DNA from: Spirosoma sp.
Lineage (GTDB): Bacteria > Bacteroidota > Bacteroidia > Cytophagales > Spirosomataceae
Assembly: GCF_026391055.1 (NCBI RefSeq)
Contig: NZ_JAPLET010000026.1
Coordinates: forward strand, 496,001-560,000
DNA length: 64,000 nucleotides
Direction of reading: 5' to 3'
Positions 34,034 through 42,621 of the stretch are shown in pieces; positions within the stretch are counted from its first letter, which is position 1; every line of letters starts with the position of its first letter. The notes beneath the pieces are model-generated. The model saw only the letters and a program-made list of their open reading frames with translations, had not been told where the DNA came from and made no database searches. The translations under genes were made by a program, and so were the position numbers.

Positions 34034-36100
34034 ATGAAAAACCTCTGGATCAGTTGTATTTTCGTTTATGGCTGGCTTGGCGTAGCCTCGGCGCAGCAGC
34101 GTGCTACCTTGCTGCCAGCCCCGCAGTCTGTTCAGTACGGACAGGGGGCGCTGCCGGTTCGGAACCTGACCCTGTATGTGGCTCCCAACGCATCGGCCGA
34201 CGTAGTTTTTGCCCTGAATGAGCTAAAGGAACTACTCGCCGAGCGCTCCGGCAAACCCGTACAATCAAGTTCGTCCGTCACGGCATCCACGGTTCGGTAT
34301 CTGGTCAAAACTACCGGGCAGGAGTTGCCGGGCACTCGCGAGGCTACCAACGGAAATAGGCGTGAGTACTATACGCTCACGATTACCCGGAAAGGCATCG
34401 ATATCAACGCCCAAACCTCAACGGGTCTGTACTACGCCGTGCAAACGATTCGTCAATTGATACAAGGGCAGGGCCCACACACTTTTCTGCCCTTTGTTAC
34501 GATCAGCGATCAACCCAAACTGGCTTACCGCGGAGTGATGATGGACTTTGCGCATGGCGGTTTGCTGACGGTGGCCGAAATTAAAAAGCAGATCGACTTT
34601 CTGGCCCGCTGGAAAACCAACCAATATTATTTTTACAATGAGGTCAGTATTCAGCTGGAAGGATTCCCGACCCTGAATTACAAGGCAAGTTATTCGCAGA
34701 CCCAGATTAAACACATTATTGCCTACGCCCGCGAGCGGCATATAGACATCATTCCGTTCGTTAACTTCTACGGGCATCTGCATGAGCTGATTCGCAACGA
34801 AAAATACGCATCGCTGGGCATCGGGAAGTATGGGCACGAACTGGACCCGCGTAACCCGGCCGTGCAGACACTCCTAAAAAACTGGATCAGGCAATACACG
34901 AGCCTGTTCCAAAGCCCGTTCATTCACGTCGGCTTCGACGAAACCTGGGAAACCAAACGGCTGGCCAATGCCGCCCCAACCCGGCTGGACCCCGAAGCTA
35001 TGTATATTCAGCAACTTACGTTCGTGAGCAACGAGTTCAGGCAGTACGGCAAAACGCTGCTGGCCTGGACAGACATGAACGCCTTTTACCCGAACGTTCT
35101 GGCCAAATTCCCAAAAGATATCATCCCCGTTATCTGGGAATATTCGCCCGATACGACGGCCATCAGCAAGTACCTGAATCCGGTTCTGAAAGAGCAGAAA
35201 CCATTTTTTATTCAGCCCGCCGTTTCTGGCTGGGGGCATATTTACCCCGCGGCCGACTATACCTACGAAAATATAAATCTGTGCCTGAAAGCGGGCCTTC
35301 AGCACAACACCCTAGGCTTTATCACCTCGGTCTGGACCGACTCTGTCGAGCCGTTTGTCCGGACATCCTGGCTGTTTATGGCCTATGGCTGCATAGCAGC
35401 CTGGCAGGGTACAGTACCCGACAAAACCACCTTTACTGGGCATTATAGCTCGGTCGTTTACCCATCGGTAGCGCCGGATATACAGGCAGCTTTCGACCAT
35501 ATTGCCACCGCTGGTCAGTACCTCGAAAAATGCCTGGGAAAGAATACCCAGAGTTTGCCCCGGGGTACGCTCGTGGAAAGCTGGTCGAATCCATTTTCGG
35601 CTTATTACCTGGCAAATACAACCGAACACAAAGCCGATTTCCAGCAGGTTCGCTCCCATACCGAGGAGGCTCAGGAAAAGCTGATCCGGGCCCTTCAGCA
35701 GGCAAACCCGTCCGATACCAGTTTCATTCAGTCGATGCTGGTATCGGCCCGGCTGATCAACTATTCGGCCAGTCGTTTTTTGTGGGCCAGAGCCATCGTA
35801 GATCGTTGGCACGATGGCACGATGGCCCAACCGAACGATGATTACGTATTCTATGACCTGACCTACCCCTGCCACAGCTTACTGGTCGATGCCATGGACG
35901 AAACGGGTGAACTAAAACAAGCGTACGCACAGGCCTGGCTATCTGAGAATATGCCGTACCGGCTAAACACCATGCTGGGCCGGTTCGATACGGATTTCGC
36001 TCTTTGGCGGAAGATCCATTTAAATGTGCTGGACTTTAAGATTCAGAAAAAGACCGGCCCCCTGCAATCCTTTGAGTTGATGTTTACCCCTGATTTTTAG
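34034..36100 (+). CDS. Exported family GH20 beta-N-acetylhexosaminidase
   Basis: A 688-residue enzyme with a signal peptide (1-20, GVASA-QQ). The GH20b-type N-terminal domain (about 25-165, STGLYYAVQTIRQLI) is followed by a TIM barrel (KLAYRGVMMDFAHGGLLT). FIHVGFDETWE supplies the catalytic pair Asp302-Glu303 of substrate-assisted hydrolysis. The remaining ~200 residues form a helical C-terminal region. It removes terminal GlcNAc/GalNAc-type residues in the periplasm. The ATG at 34034 begins the signal peptide. It is 5 nt from the next gene and paired with the GH109-like enzyme downstream, which points to an N-acetylhexosamine-containing substrate. Confidence 0.9.
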   Translation: MKNLWISCIFVYGWLGVASAQQRATLLPAPQSVQYGQGALPVRNLTLYVAPNASADVVFALNELKELLAERSGKPVQSSSSVTASTVRYLVKTTGQELPGTREATNGNRREYYTLTITRKGIDINAQTSTGLYYAVQTIRQLIQGQGPHTFLPFVTISDQPKLAYRGVMMDFAHGGLLTVAEIKKQIDFLARWKTNQYYFYNEVSIQLEGFPTLNYKASYSQTQIKHIIAYARERHIDIIPFVNFYGHLHELIRNEKYASLGIGKYGHELDPRNPAVQTLLKNWIRQYTSLFQSPFIHVGFDETWETKRLANAAPTRLDPEAMYIQQLTFVSNEFRQYGKTLLAWTDMNAFYPNVLAKFPKDIIPVIWEYSPDTTAISKYLNPVLKEQKPFFIQPAVSGWGHIYPAADYTYENINLCLKAGLQHNTLGFITSVWTDSVEPFVRTSWLFMAYGCIAAWQGTVPDKTTFTGHYSSVVYPSVAPDIQAAFDHIATAGQYLEKCLGKNTQSLPRGTLVESWSNPFSAYYLANTTEHKADFQQVRSHTEEAQEKLIRALQQANPSDTSFIQSMLVSARLINYSASRFLWARAIVDRWHDGTMAQPNDDYVFYDLTYPCHSLLVDAMDETGELKQAYAQAWLSENMPYRLNTMLGRFDTDFALWRKIHLNVLDFKIQKKTGPLQSFELMFTPDF

Positions 36101-36105
36101 CCGCA

Positions 36106-37194
36106 ATGAACAATACCTTTCAGTTTTTAAGTCCTATTGATGGGGATATGATCCACGCCCGCGATGGCGTGACAACGGCTGACGGACTGGAGATCGATGT
36201 ACAGTTCTCCGCCCCTTCGTCGCACGTCTTAACAATCAACGGCATCAGCGCAACCTATGCCAAGGGCATCTTCTCCGGAAAAATCCGGCTGAATCAGGCC
36301 AAAAATTCGATCACCGTTTACGATTATACTACCGCCGAAAGCAGGCAGATTACCGTTTACCTGCTTCCCCATTTTGCAGGCCATTACCGCCTGTCGATTG
36401 ACGATAACATCTGGTTTCTGCGGGATATTTATCAGCAACAGGACAATTACCCGTCGCTGTTCGACAATCCGTATTTAGGCTTTCTGAAGCAAGTGCACGA
36501 CACCTACGGCACTACCATTCACCTCAATCTTTTTTACGAAACGGAAGGGTTCAACCTATCGCAATTTCCGGATCGTTTCAAGCCGGAATGGCAGGCCAAT
36601 GCCGATTGGCTCCGACTGAGTTTTCATGCCCGGAGCGAATTTCCTGACCGCCCCTACCAGCAGGCAGGTTATGAGCAGGTGAAACACGACTGCGACTGTG
36701 TAAAAGAACAGATTTTACGGTTCGCGGGAGAGACCGTAATGGGACCTGTAACGACGCTGCACTGGGGCGAAGCTACGGTTGAAGGCTCGCGAGCCCTACG
36801 CGATGCGGGCTATATCGCGCAACTGGGCTACTTCAACGTCGATGATGAGCTGCCGCCCGTTTCGTATTACCTCACGGTGGAACAGCGCCGGAATATGAAA
36901 AAGCGGTTCGTCTGGCACGATAATCAGGAAGGCATCACCTTCGTCCGGGCCAGTATCGTCATCGATAAAACCGGACTTTCCGACATTGTCCCGTTTCTGG
37001 ACAACTATGCGGACAAGCCGTCGGGTCTGCCGCCGTTTGTCGATTTACTCGTTCATGAGCAATATTTCTACCCCTTTTACGAAGCTTACCAGCTCGACTT
37101 CCGGGAGCGTGTTCTGACCGCCGTAAAATGGGCCGCCGACAAAGGCTATACCCCTGCTTTTCTGGGCGATTGTCTTTTCACTGACGCGCCGTAA
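36106..37194 (+). CDS. NodB/polysaccharide deacetylase-like protein
   Basis: A 362-residue protein without a signal peptide. The first ~90 residues look like a small beta-domain. The following part has HYRLSIDDNIWFLRD, resembling the DD metal motif, then LRLSFHARSEFPDRPY, resembling the HxxxH(P) motif, and TTLHWGEATVEGSRALRDAGY. This is the order seen in NodB-fold carbohydrate esterases. The metal triad is not complete by eye, so deacetylase activity is only a suggestion. It lies between the GH20 and GH109-like genes in the same run. Confidence 0.65.
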   Translation: MNNTFQFLSPIDGDMIHARDGVTTADGLEIDVQFSAPSSHVLTINGISATYAKGIFSGKIRLNQAKNSITVYDYTTAESRQITVYLLPHFAGHYRLSIDDNIWFLRDIYQQQDNYPSLFDNPYLGFLKQVHDTYGTTIHLNLFYETEGFNLSQFPDRFKPEWQANADWLRLSFHARSEFPDRPYQQAGYEQVKHDCDCVKEQILRFAGETVMGPVTTLHWGEATVEGSRALRDAGYIAQLGYFNVDDELPPVSYYLTVEQRRNMKKRFVWHDNQEGITFVRASIVIDKTGLSDIVPFLDNYADKPSGLPPFVDLLVHEQYFYPFYEAYQLDFRERVLTAVKWAADKGYTPAFLGDCLFTDAP

Positions 37195-37232
37195 AGACGC
37201 AGGGGATTGTGTTTACACAAACGAAAACGAAC

Positions 37233-38654
37233 ATGGAAAACACGCGACGAAATTTCTTGAAAAAAGCCGGGCTAAGTGGCCTGGGACTGGTTGCCGCCAG
37301 TCCGTTTGCCACTTACGCCACCACGCCGGAAGCACTGGTAAGCATTGGCGAACAAGCGGCCCGAACACCTCCGCAAGTCTTCAACATGAGCGGGTATGCC
37401 GCACCAAAGCTGGATGTTGTCCGCATTGGCATTGTCGGCATCGGTAACCGGGGCATGGGGGCGGTGGAGCGGATGAACAAAATTGAAGGCGTTGCCATAA
37501 AAGCCCTTTGCGACTTGCGTCCCGAGCGGGTAAATCTGGCGCAGAAACTCGTGGAAGCCAGTGGTCACCGCCCGCAAATGTATTCGGGAAGCCCCGAAGC
37601 CTGGAAGAAACTCTGCGAACGAACCGACCTCGACCTGATTTACATTCTTACGCCCTGGGCACTGCACACGCCCATTGCGGTCTTCTCCATGAATCACGGC
37701 AAGCACGTTTGCGTGGAGGTTCCGGCAGCCAAAACGCTCGAAGAATGCTGGCAGTTGGTCGAAACCTCGGAGCGGACCAGGAAACACTGTATGATGACCG
37801 AAAACTGCTGCTACGACTTCACCGAGTTGCTCACGCTGAACATGGCGCGGCACGGCTTCTTCGGCGACATAGTCCATTGCGAGGGTTCCTATATCCATAA
37901 CCTGCAGGAACTGGTCTTTTCGAAAGATCACTTCTATCAGATGTGGGAATTGACCGAAATGTATAAGCGTACCGGCAACCTCTACCCCACCCACGGCCTG
38001 GGGCCAATCTGTCAGGTGCTTGACATCAACCGGGGCGATCAGATGGATTATCTGGTCTCCATGTCCAGTAATGACTTTGTGTTGGGCAATATGGCTCGTT
38101 CTCTGGCGACCAGCGACGATTTTTACAAGCCCTACGCTGGAAAGCCCTACAACGGTAATATGAATACAAGCACCATCCGTACCAAAAAAGGAAAGACCAT
38201 TATGGTGCAGTTCGACGTCTCTTCTCCCCGACCCTATTCACGGATTCAACTGGTTAGCGGCACCAAAGGGGTAGCTCTGAAATACCCCGAACCAGCCCGC
38301 TACTCAACGGGGCATGAGTGGATGACGGAACAGGAAATCAAATCCATTGAGCAAAAATACATGCCGCCCATCGTGAAAAAAATGGGCGAAGTCGCGAAAA
38401 ACGTGGGCGGTCATGGTGGGATGGATTTTCTGATGGATTGGCGTACCATCGACTGCCTTCGGAATGGGCTCCCGCTCGACCAGGACGTCTATGATGCCGC
38501 CCTGTGGAGTTCGGTAGGGCCGTTGAGCGCATGGTCGGTAGCGCATCGCTCCAATTCGATCGATGTCCCCGATTTTACGGGCGGATCCTGGCAGAAAAAC
38601 AAACCCATCGACATTTCGATGACCCAGGGTGGAAATACACAGGCAAAAGTGTAG
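37233..38654 (+). CDS. GH109-like Gfo/Idh/MocA protein (alpha-N-acetylgalactosaminidase family)
   Basis: A 473-residue protein with a Tat signal (TRRNFLKKAGLSG). The NAD-binding Rossmann motif VRIGIVGIGNRGMGAV follows. The block NLYPTHGLGPICQVLDINRGD and YLVSMSS is highly characteristic of family GH109, whose members use bound NAD in a redox-elimination mechanism to cleave alpha-GalNAc. Length agrees with that family. The ATG at 37233 is used; a GTG at 37209 would put eight residues before the Tat motif. Activity on alpha-linked N-acetylhexosamine is inferred from family membership. Confidence 0.85.
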   Translation: MENTRRNFLKKAGLSGLGLVAASPFATYATTPEALVSIGEQAARTPPQVFNMSGYAAPKLDVVRIGIVGIGNRGMGAVERMNKIEGVAIKALCDLRPERVNLAQKLVEASGHRPQMYSGSPEAWKKLCERTDLDLIYILTPWALHTPIAVFSMNHGKHVCVEVPAAKTLEECWQLVETSERTRKHCMMTENCCYDFTELLTLNMARHGFFGDIVHCEGSYIHNLQELVFSKDHFYQMWELTEMYKRTGNLYPTHGLGPICQVLDINRGDQMDYLVSMSSNDFVLGNMARSLATSDDFYKPYAGKPYNGNMNTSTIRTKKGKTIMVQFDVSSPRPYSRIQLVSGTKGVALKYPEPARYSTGHEWMTEQEIKSIEQKYMPPIVKKMGEVAKNVGGHGGMDFLMDWRTIDCLRNGLPLDQDVYDAALWSSVGPLSAWSVAHRSNSIDVPDFTGGSWQKNKPIDISMTQGGNTQAKV

Positions 38655-38747
38655 GCACTCTGTTGGATACCGCGCTGGAGTTACCTGCGGCACTAACCCA
38701 AAAAAAATAGCCTAACATTCAATAACTTAGCACATAAAACTATCTAT

Positions 38748-39749
38748 ATGCATACCGGCCGACGAACCTTTATGAAGCAGGCAACCCAAAGCTGTGCGGC
38801 ATTGCTGCTGGCCCCTTCCTCACTCAGGGCCAGCCTGGCTGTGGCCACCGGCAAACGGGTAGGCATTATCGGACTGGATACGTCGCACAGTACCGCCTTT
38901 GTCAAAGCCCTCAACGGCCCCGACCCCAATGCCGGTTTTTTAGGATACAAAGTCGTGGCGGCCTATCCGCAAGGCAGTAAAGACATCGAAAGCAGCACCT
39001 CGCGGGTACCGGCCTACACCGAAGAAGTAAAAAAGCAGAACGTCGAAATCGTCAGCACGATCAGCGATTTACTCAAAAAAGTCGATGTGGTGTTGCTGGA
39101 AACGAACGATGGCCGGCTCCATCTCGAACAGGCGATTCAGGTCCTGAAAGCTGGCAAACGCCTGTTTATCGACAAACCCGTTGCGGCTTCATTGCCAGAT
39201 GCCATTGCTATTTACGAAGCTTCCCGAAAATACAACATTCCGCTCTTTTCGGCCTCTTCCCTGCGGCATATCAAAGGGATTGAACAGGTCGACAAGCGCA
39301 AGGTTGTAGGGGCCGATACGTTCAGCCCTGCTGTTCTCGAAAAAACCCACCCCGATTTTTTCTGGTACGGCATTCACGGCGTTGAAACGCTGTATACCGT
39401 CATGGGAACGGGTTGCAAACAGGTGGTTCGGGTACATACCGACGGCACCGATATCATTGTGGGTACCTGGGCCGATGGCCGCATCGGTACGGTTCGTGGT
39501 ACCCGTACGGGCAGGCACGATTACGGCGGTACGGTCTTTACCCAGACGGGCAACCTTGTCTTGGGGCCATACGGTGGGTATGAACCCCTTTTACAGGATA
39601 TTATAACTTATTACGAGACGGGCGAAGTACCCGTTACGCCTGAGGAGACTATCGAGATTTTCGCCTTTATGGAAGCTGCGGATGAAAGCAAACGTCGCGG
39701 GGGGGCGCCCGTTACCCTCGAAAGTGTCATGGCTAAAGCAACGAAATAA
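38748..39749 (+). CDS. Tat-signal Gfo/Idh/MocA-family oxidoreductase
   Basis: A 333-residue protein. The start MHTGRRTFMKQA is a twin-arginine signal. It is followed by KRVGIIGLDTSHSTAFVKAL, a Rossmann strand with a modified glycine motif. LFIDKPVAASLPDAIAIY contains the EKP-like motif (DKP here) of this family. It is distinct from the GH109-like protein before it and shorter. It probably oxidises or epimerises a sugar outside the cytoplasm; the substrate is unknown. Confidence 0.85.
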   Translation: MHTGRRTFMKQATQSCAALLLAPSSLRASLAVATGKRVGIIGLDTSHSTAFVKALNGPDPNAGFLGYKVVAAYPQGSKDIESSTSRVPAYTEEVKKQNVEIVSTISDLLKKVDVVLLETNDGRLHLEQAIQVLKAGKRLFIDKPVAASLPDAIAIYEASRKYNIPLFSASSLRHIKGIEQVDKRKVVGADTFSPAVLEKTHPDFFWYGIHGVETLYTVMGTGCKQVVRVHTDGTDIIVGTWADGRIGTVRGTRTGRHDYGGTVFTQTGNLVLGPYGGYEPLLQDIITYYETGEVPVTPEETIEIFAFMEAADESKRRGGAPVTLESVMAKATK

Positions 39750-39767
39750 CCTTAACCACCCAACAGC

Positions 39768-41180
39768 ATGTCGCATCCCAATGTATCAAGAAGGGAGTTT
39801 TTAAAGCGAAACTCGTTAACGGGTCTGAGCGCCATCCTGACGCCTTCGTTACTCACCAATACGCCCGCACTCACCTCTGGAACAACAAAAGCCCCTGTAC
39901 AGTCGGGTTCGTTTTCGCTGGCAGAGCCCCCGGCCCTGCTGGGTGGCAAACCCATCCGAACCGCCGAATGGCCGGTATGGCCCATCTGGAAACCCGAGCA
40001 GGACGAAAAACAGTTGCTTGACGTGATTCGCGGTGGCATCTGGTCGAGGGCTAGCGTGGTGAGTGAGTTTGAAGCCAAATGGGCAGCTACCCTCGGGGTT
40101 AAACGGTCGCTGGCAGTCGTAAATGGTACCAACGCCATCATGGCAGCACTGGCCCAGTTGGATATTCGCGGGGGCGACGAAGTGCTGGTACCGCCTTACA
40201 CGTTTATTGGAACGGTAGCCCCCGTACTGGCAACGGGAGCCATGCCCGTATTCGTGGATGTTGACCCCGAAACGTTCCAGATCGACCCGGCCCGGATTGA
40301 AGCGAAGATCACCCCCCGGACGAAGGCAATTATTCCGGTGCATATCCTGGGGCTACCAGCCAATATGCCGCAGATTCTGGCCATTGCCAAAAAACATAAT
40401 CTGGTCGTTATTGAGGATGCCTGTCAGGCGCATCTGGCCGAAATCAGTCATCAGAAAGTGGGGACCTTCGGACATGCGGGCTGCTTTAGCTTTCAGAACT
40501 CCAAGAACCTGGCCATTGGCGAAGGGGGAGCCATTGTTAGTAATGATGATGCCTTTATGGACCGCTGTTTCTCGTACCATAATTACGGGAATCCGTACGG
40601 TATGGTATCGGGCGTTATCGGTGCGGGTACGCTAATCCAGGGCACGAAACTCCGCCTAACCGAATACCAGGCGGCTATCGGCCTGGCGCAGCTGAAACGG
40701 CTCGATGCCGAAACGACTACGCGAAACACCAACGCGACCTACCTGAAAGCCAAAATCAGCAGCATACCGGGTATTGTTCCCTATAAACTTTACGACAGTG
40801 TAACACGGGCGGCCTTCCATCTTTTTCCGTTTCGGTACAAAAAAGAATCCTTCAAAGGCCTTTCGCGTGATGTGTTTCTGAAGGCCCTTACGGCGGAGGG
40901 GATTCCCTGTTCGAAAGGGTACGCCACGCTGAACAACATGCCTTACCTTAACGACGCTTTCCAGTCGAAAAATTTCCAGAAGATGTATCCCAAAGGCATG
41001 CTGAACTTCAACAGCTACGTAGAGCGGAACCAATGCCCGCAAAACGACCGGCTGTGCAATGAGGAAGCCGTCTGGTTTACGCAGAATATGCTGCTGGGTA
41101 GTCAGTCCGACATGGATGACATTGCCCGTGCCATCGAGAAAATTTACACCTACGCGGATAAACTCCTGAGTCAGAAATGA
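39768..41180 (+). CDS. DegT/DnrJ/EryC1/StrS aminotransferase with Tat signal
   Basis: A 470-residue PLP-dependent enzyme. It opens with SRREFLKRNSLTGLSAIL, a twin-arginine signal and hydrophobic stretch. The aminotransferase domain begins near residue 55 (LLGGKPIRTAEWPVWP). It has LAVVNGTNAIMAALAQLDI, VLVPPYTFIGTVAPVLATGA, VVIEDACQAH, and CFSFQNSKNLAIGEGG with the Schiff-base Lys246. All PLP-site elements are present. Such enzymes transaminate keto sugars or cyclitols. Export of a PLP sugar aminotransferase is unusual and suggests chemistry on the substrate in the periplasm, or an amine-removing reaction run in reverse (inference). Confidence 0.88.
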   Translation: MSHPNVSRREFLKRNSLTGLSAILTPSLLTNTPALTSGTTKAPVQSGSFSLAEPPALLGGKPIRTAEWPVWPIWKPEQDEKQLLDVIRGGIWSRASVVSEFEAKWAATLGVKRSLAVVNGTNAIMAALAQLDIRGGDEVLVPPYTFIGTVAPVLATGAMPVFVDVDPETFQIDPARIEAKITPRTKAIIPVHILGLPANMPQILAIAKKHNLVVIEDACQAHLAEISHQKVGTFGHAGCFSFQNSKNLAIGEGGAIVSNDDAFMDRCFSYHNYGNPYGMVSGVIGAGTLIQGTKLRLTEYQAAIGLAQLKRLDAETTTRNTNATYLKAKISSIPGIVPYKLYDSVTRAAFHLFPFRYKKESFKGLSRDVFLKALTAEGIPCSKGYATLNNMPYLNDAFQSKNFQKMYPKGMLNFNSYVERNQCPQNDRLCNEEAVWFTQNMLLGSQSDMDDIARAIEKIYTYADKLLSQK

Positions 41181-42538
41181 GCAACAGACCAGGAGTTATC
41201 TGGCTCTTGTGGCTGGTTGTATTTATCGATATCCCGGCTTCGGCTCAGGGCTGGAAAGCGGGAACGGCCCGCGTGATAATCACGCCCAAAGAACCCCTCT
41301 GGCAGGCGGGTTACGCATCCCGTACGCACGCTGCCGATGGTAAACTACACGACCTATGGGCCAAAGCGCTGGCGCTGGAAGACAGTACGGGCAAGCGGGC
41401 TGTGCTGGTCACGACCGATATGCTGGGGTTCCCCAAAGCGATGTCCGACCGGATTCGAGCCCGACTGAACAGCCAGTTTGGTCTGTCGAAGGCGCAGGTC
41501 ATTCTCAATAGTTCACACACCCATTCGGGGCCAGTGCTGGATAATGCTCTGCAGGATATTTATCCGCTCGATACGAAGGAGCAAGAGAAAATTGATCGAT
41601 ACTCCCGATGGCTGGAAACACAGATTGTGACTCTGGCGAGTCAGGCGTTGCAGAAACTGGCACCAGCCACCCTATTCTCTCAAAATGGGGTTACTCGATT
41701 TCAGGTGAATCGCCGGGCTAATAAAGAGAATGCTCTGCCGGAACAAACGGAGCTGAAAGGGCCGAACGACTATGCCGTTCCTGTGATCCGGATTATTGAT
41801 GCCAGGGGGAAGCTTAAAGCCATCGTGTTTGGGTATGCCTGCCACCCCACCGTGCTGGATTTATACCAATGGTCGGGAGATTACGCAGGCTTTGCTCAAT
41901 TGGAGCTGGAAAAAGCGCACCCTGGTGCCACCGCGCTGTTTTTTCAGGGCGCAGCCGGAGATCAGAACCCACTGCCCCGACGAACCATTCCGCTGGCTCG
42001 TCAGTATGGGCGGGAATTGGCCGCTGCCGTTGATCGTGTACTCGACGAACCCATGCGAAACCTGTCACCGCAGCTCCGCACGGCTTATTCGGAAATTGAA
42101 CTCCCCCTTTCGGCTCCGCCTTCCGAAGCAGAACTGATAAAAACAAGTCAGGATGGCGAAGGCTATATGAAACGCTGGGCAACGCGTCTGCTGGCCGAAA
42201 CGAAGCAGGGCAAACCCTTTATAACCAGCTATCTGTACCCGTTGCAGATCTGGCAGCTAGGCAGCCAGCCTATCCTGAGCTTTGGGGGCGAACTCGTAGT
42301 TCAGTACGCTCTCGACTGTAAAAAACGATTCGGGCAGGGCATTTTCGTGATGGGCTACGCCAACGATGTGATGGGTTATATTCCCTCAGTCACCATTTTA
42401 CGGGAAGGTGGTTACGAAGGCGCTTCATCGCAGATGGTGTACGGCCTGCCGAGCATCTGGGCAGCGGAAGTTCCGACCCTGATTGACCGGGAGATTAACC
42501 GGCTTGCCGAACAGATAGGCCTGACTACGTTGAAGTAA
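41177..42538 (+). CDS. Neutral/alkaline non-lysosomal ceramidase-like hydrolase
   Basis: A 453-residue exported protein (signal peptide 1-23, PASA-QG). The N-terminal WKAGTARVIITP and the zinc motif NSSHTHSGP (His114, His116) match the neutral ceramidase N-terminal domain, with a later YACHPTVLD histidine block. The C-terminal immunoglobulin-like domain of true ceramidases is absent. Members of this truncated group are common beside sugar-enzyme clusters in Bacteroidota, so an amide bond in an N-acylated sugar or lipid may be the real target (inference). It overlaps the aminotransferase gene by 4 nt. Confidence 0.85.
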   Translation: MSNRPGVIWLLWLVVFIDIPASAQGWKAGTARVIITPKEPLWQAGYASRTHAADGKLHDLWAKALALEDSTGKRAVLVTTDMLGFPKAMSDRIRARLNSQFGLSKAQVILNSSHTHSGPVLDNALQDIYPLDTKEQEKIDRYSRWLETQIVTLASQALQKLAPATLFSQNGVTRFQVNRRANKENALPEQTELKGPNDYAVPVIRIIDARGKLKAIVFGYACHPTVLDLYQWSGDYAGFAQLELEKAHPGATALFFQGAAGDQNPLPRRTIPLARQYGRELAAAVDRVLDEPMRNLSPQLRTAYSEIELPLSAPPSEAELIKTSQDGEGYMKRWATRLLAETKQGKPFITSYLYPLQIWQLGSQPILSFGGELVVQYALDCKKRFGQGIFVMGYANDVMGYIPSVTILREGGYEGASSQMVYGLPSIWAAEVPTLIDREINRLAEQIGLTTLK

Positions 42539-42621
42539 TCTATATGTGAATCACAATACCGAATCCAGTCAACCCGGAGATCAATTACTAGGCGGCCAAT
42601 TAACAGACCTTTGACAGAAAC

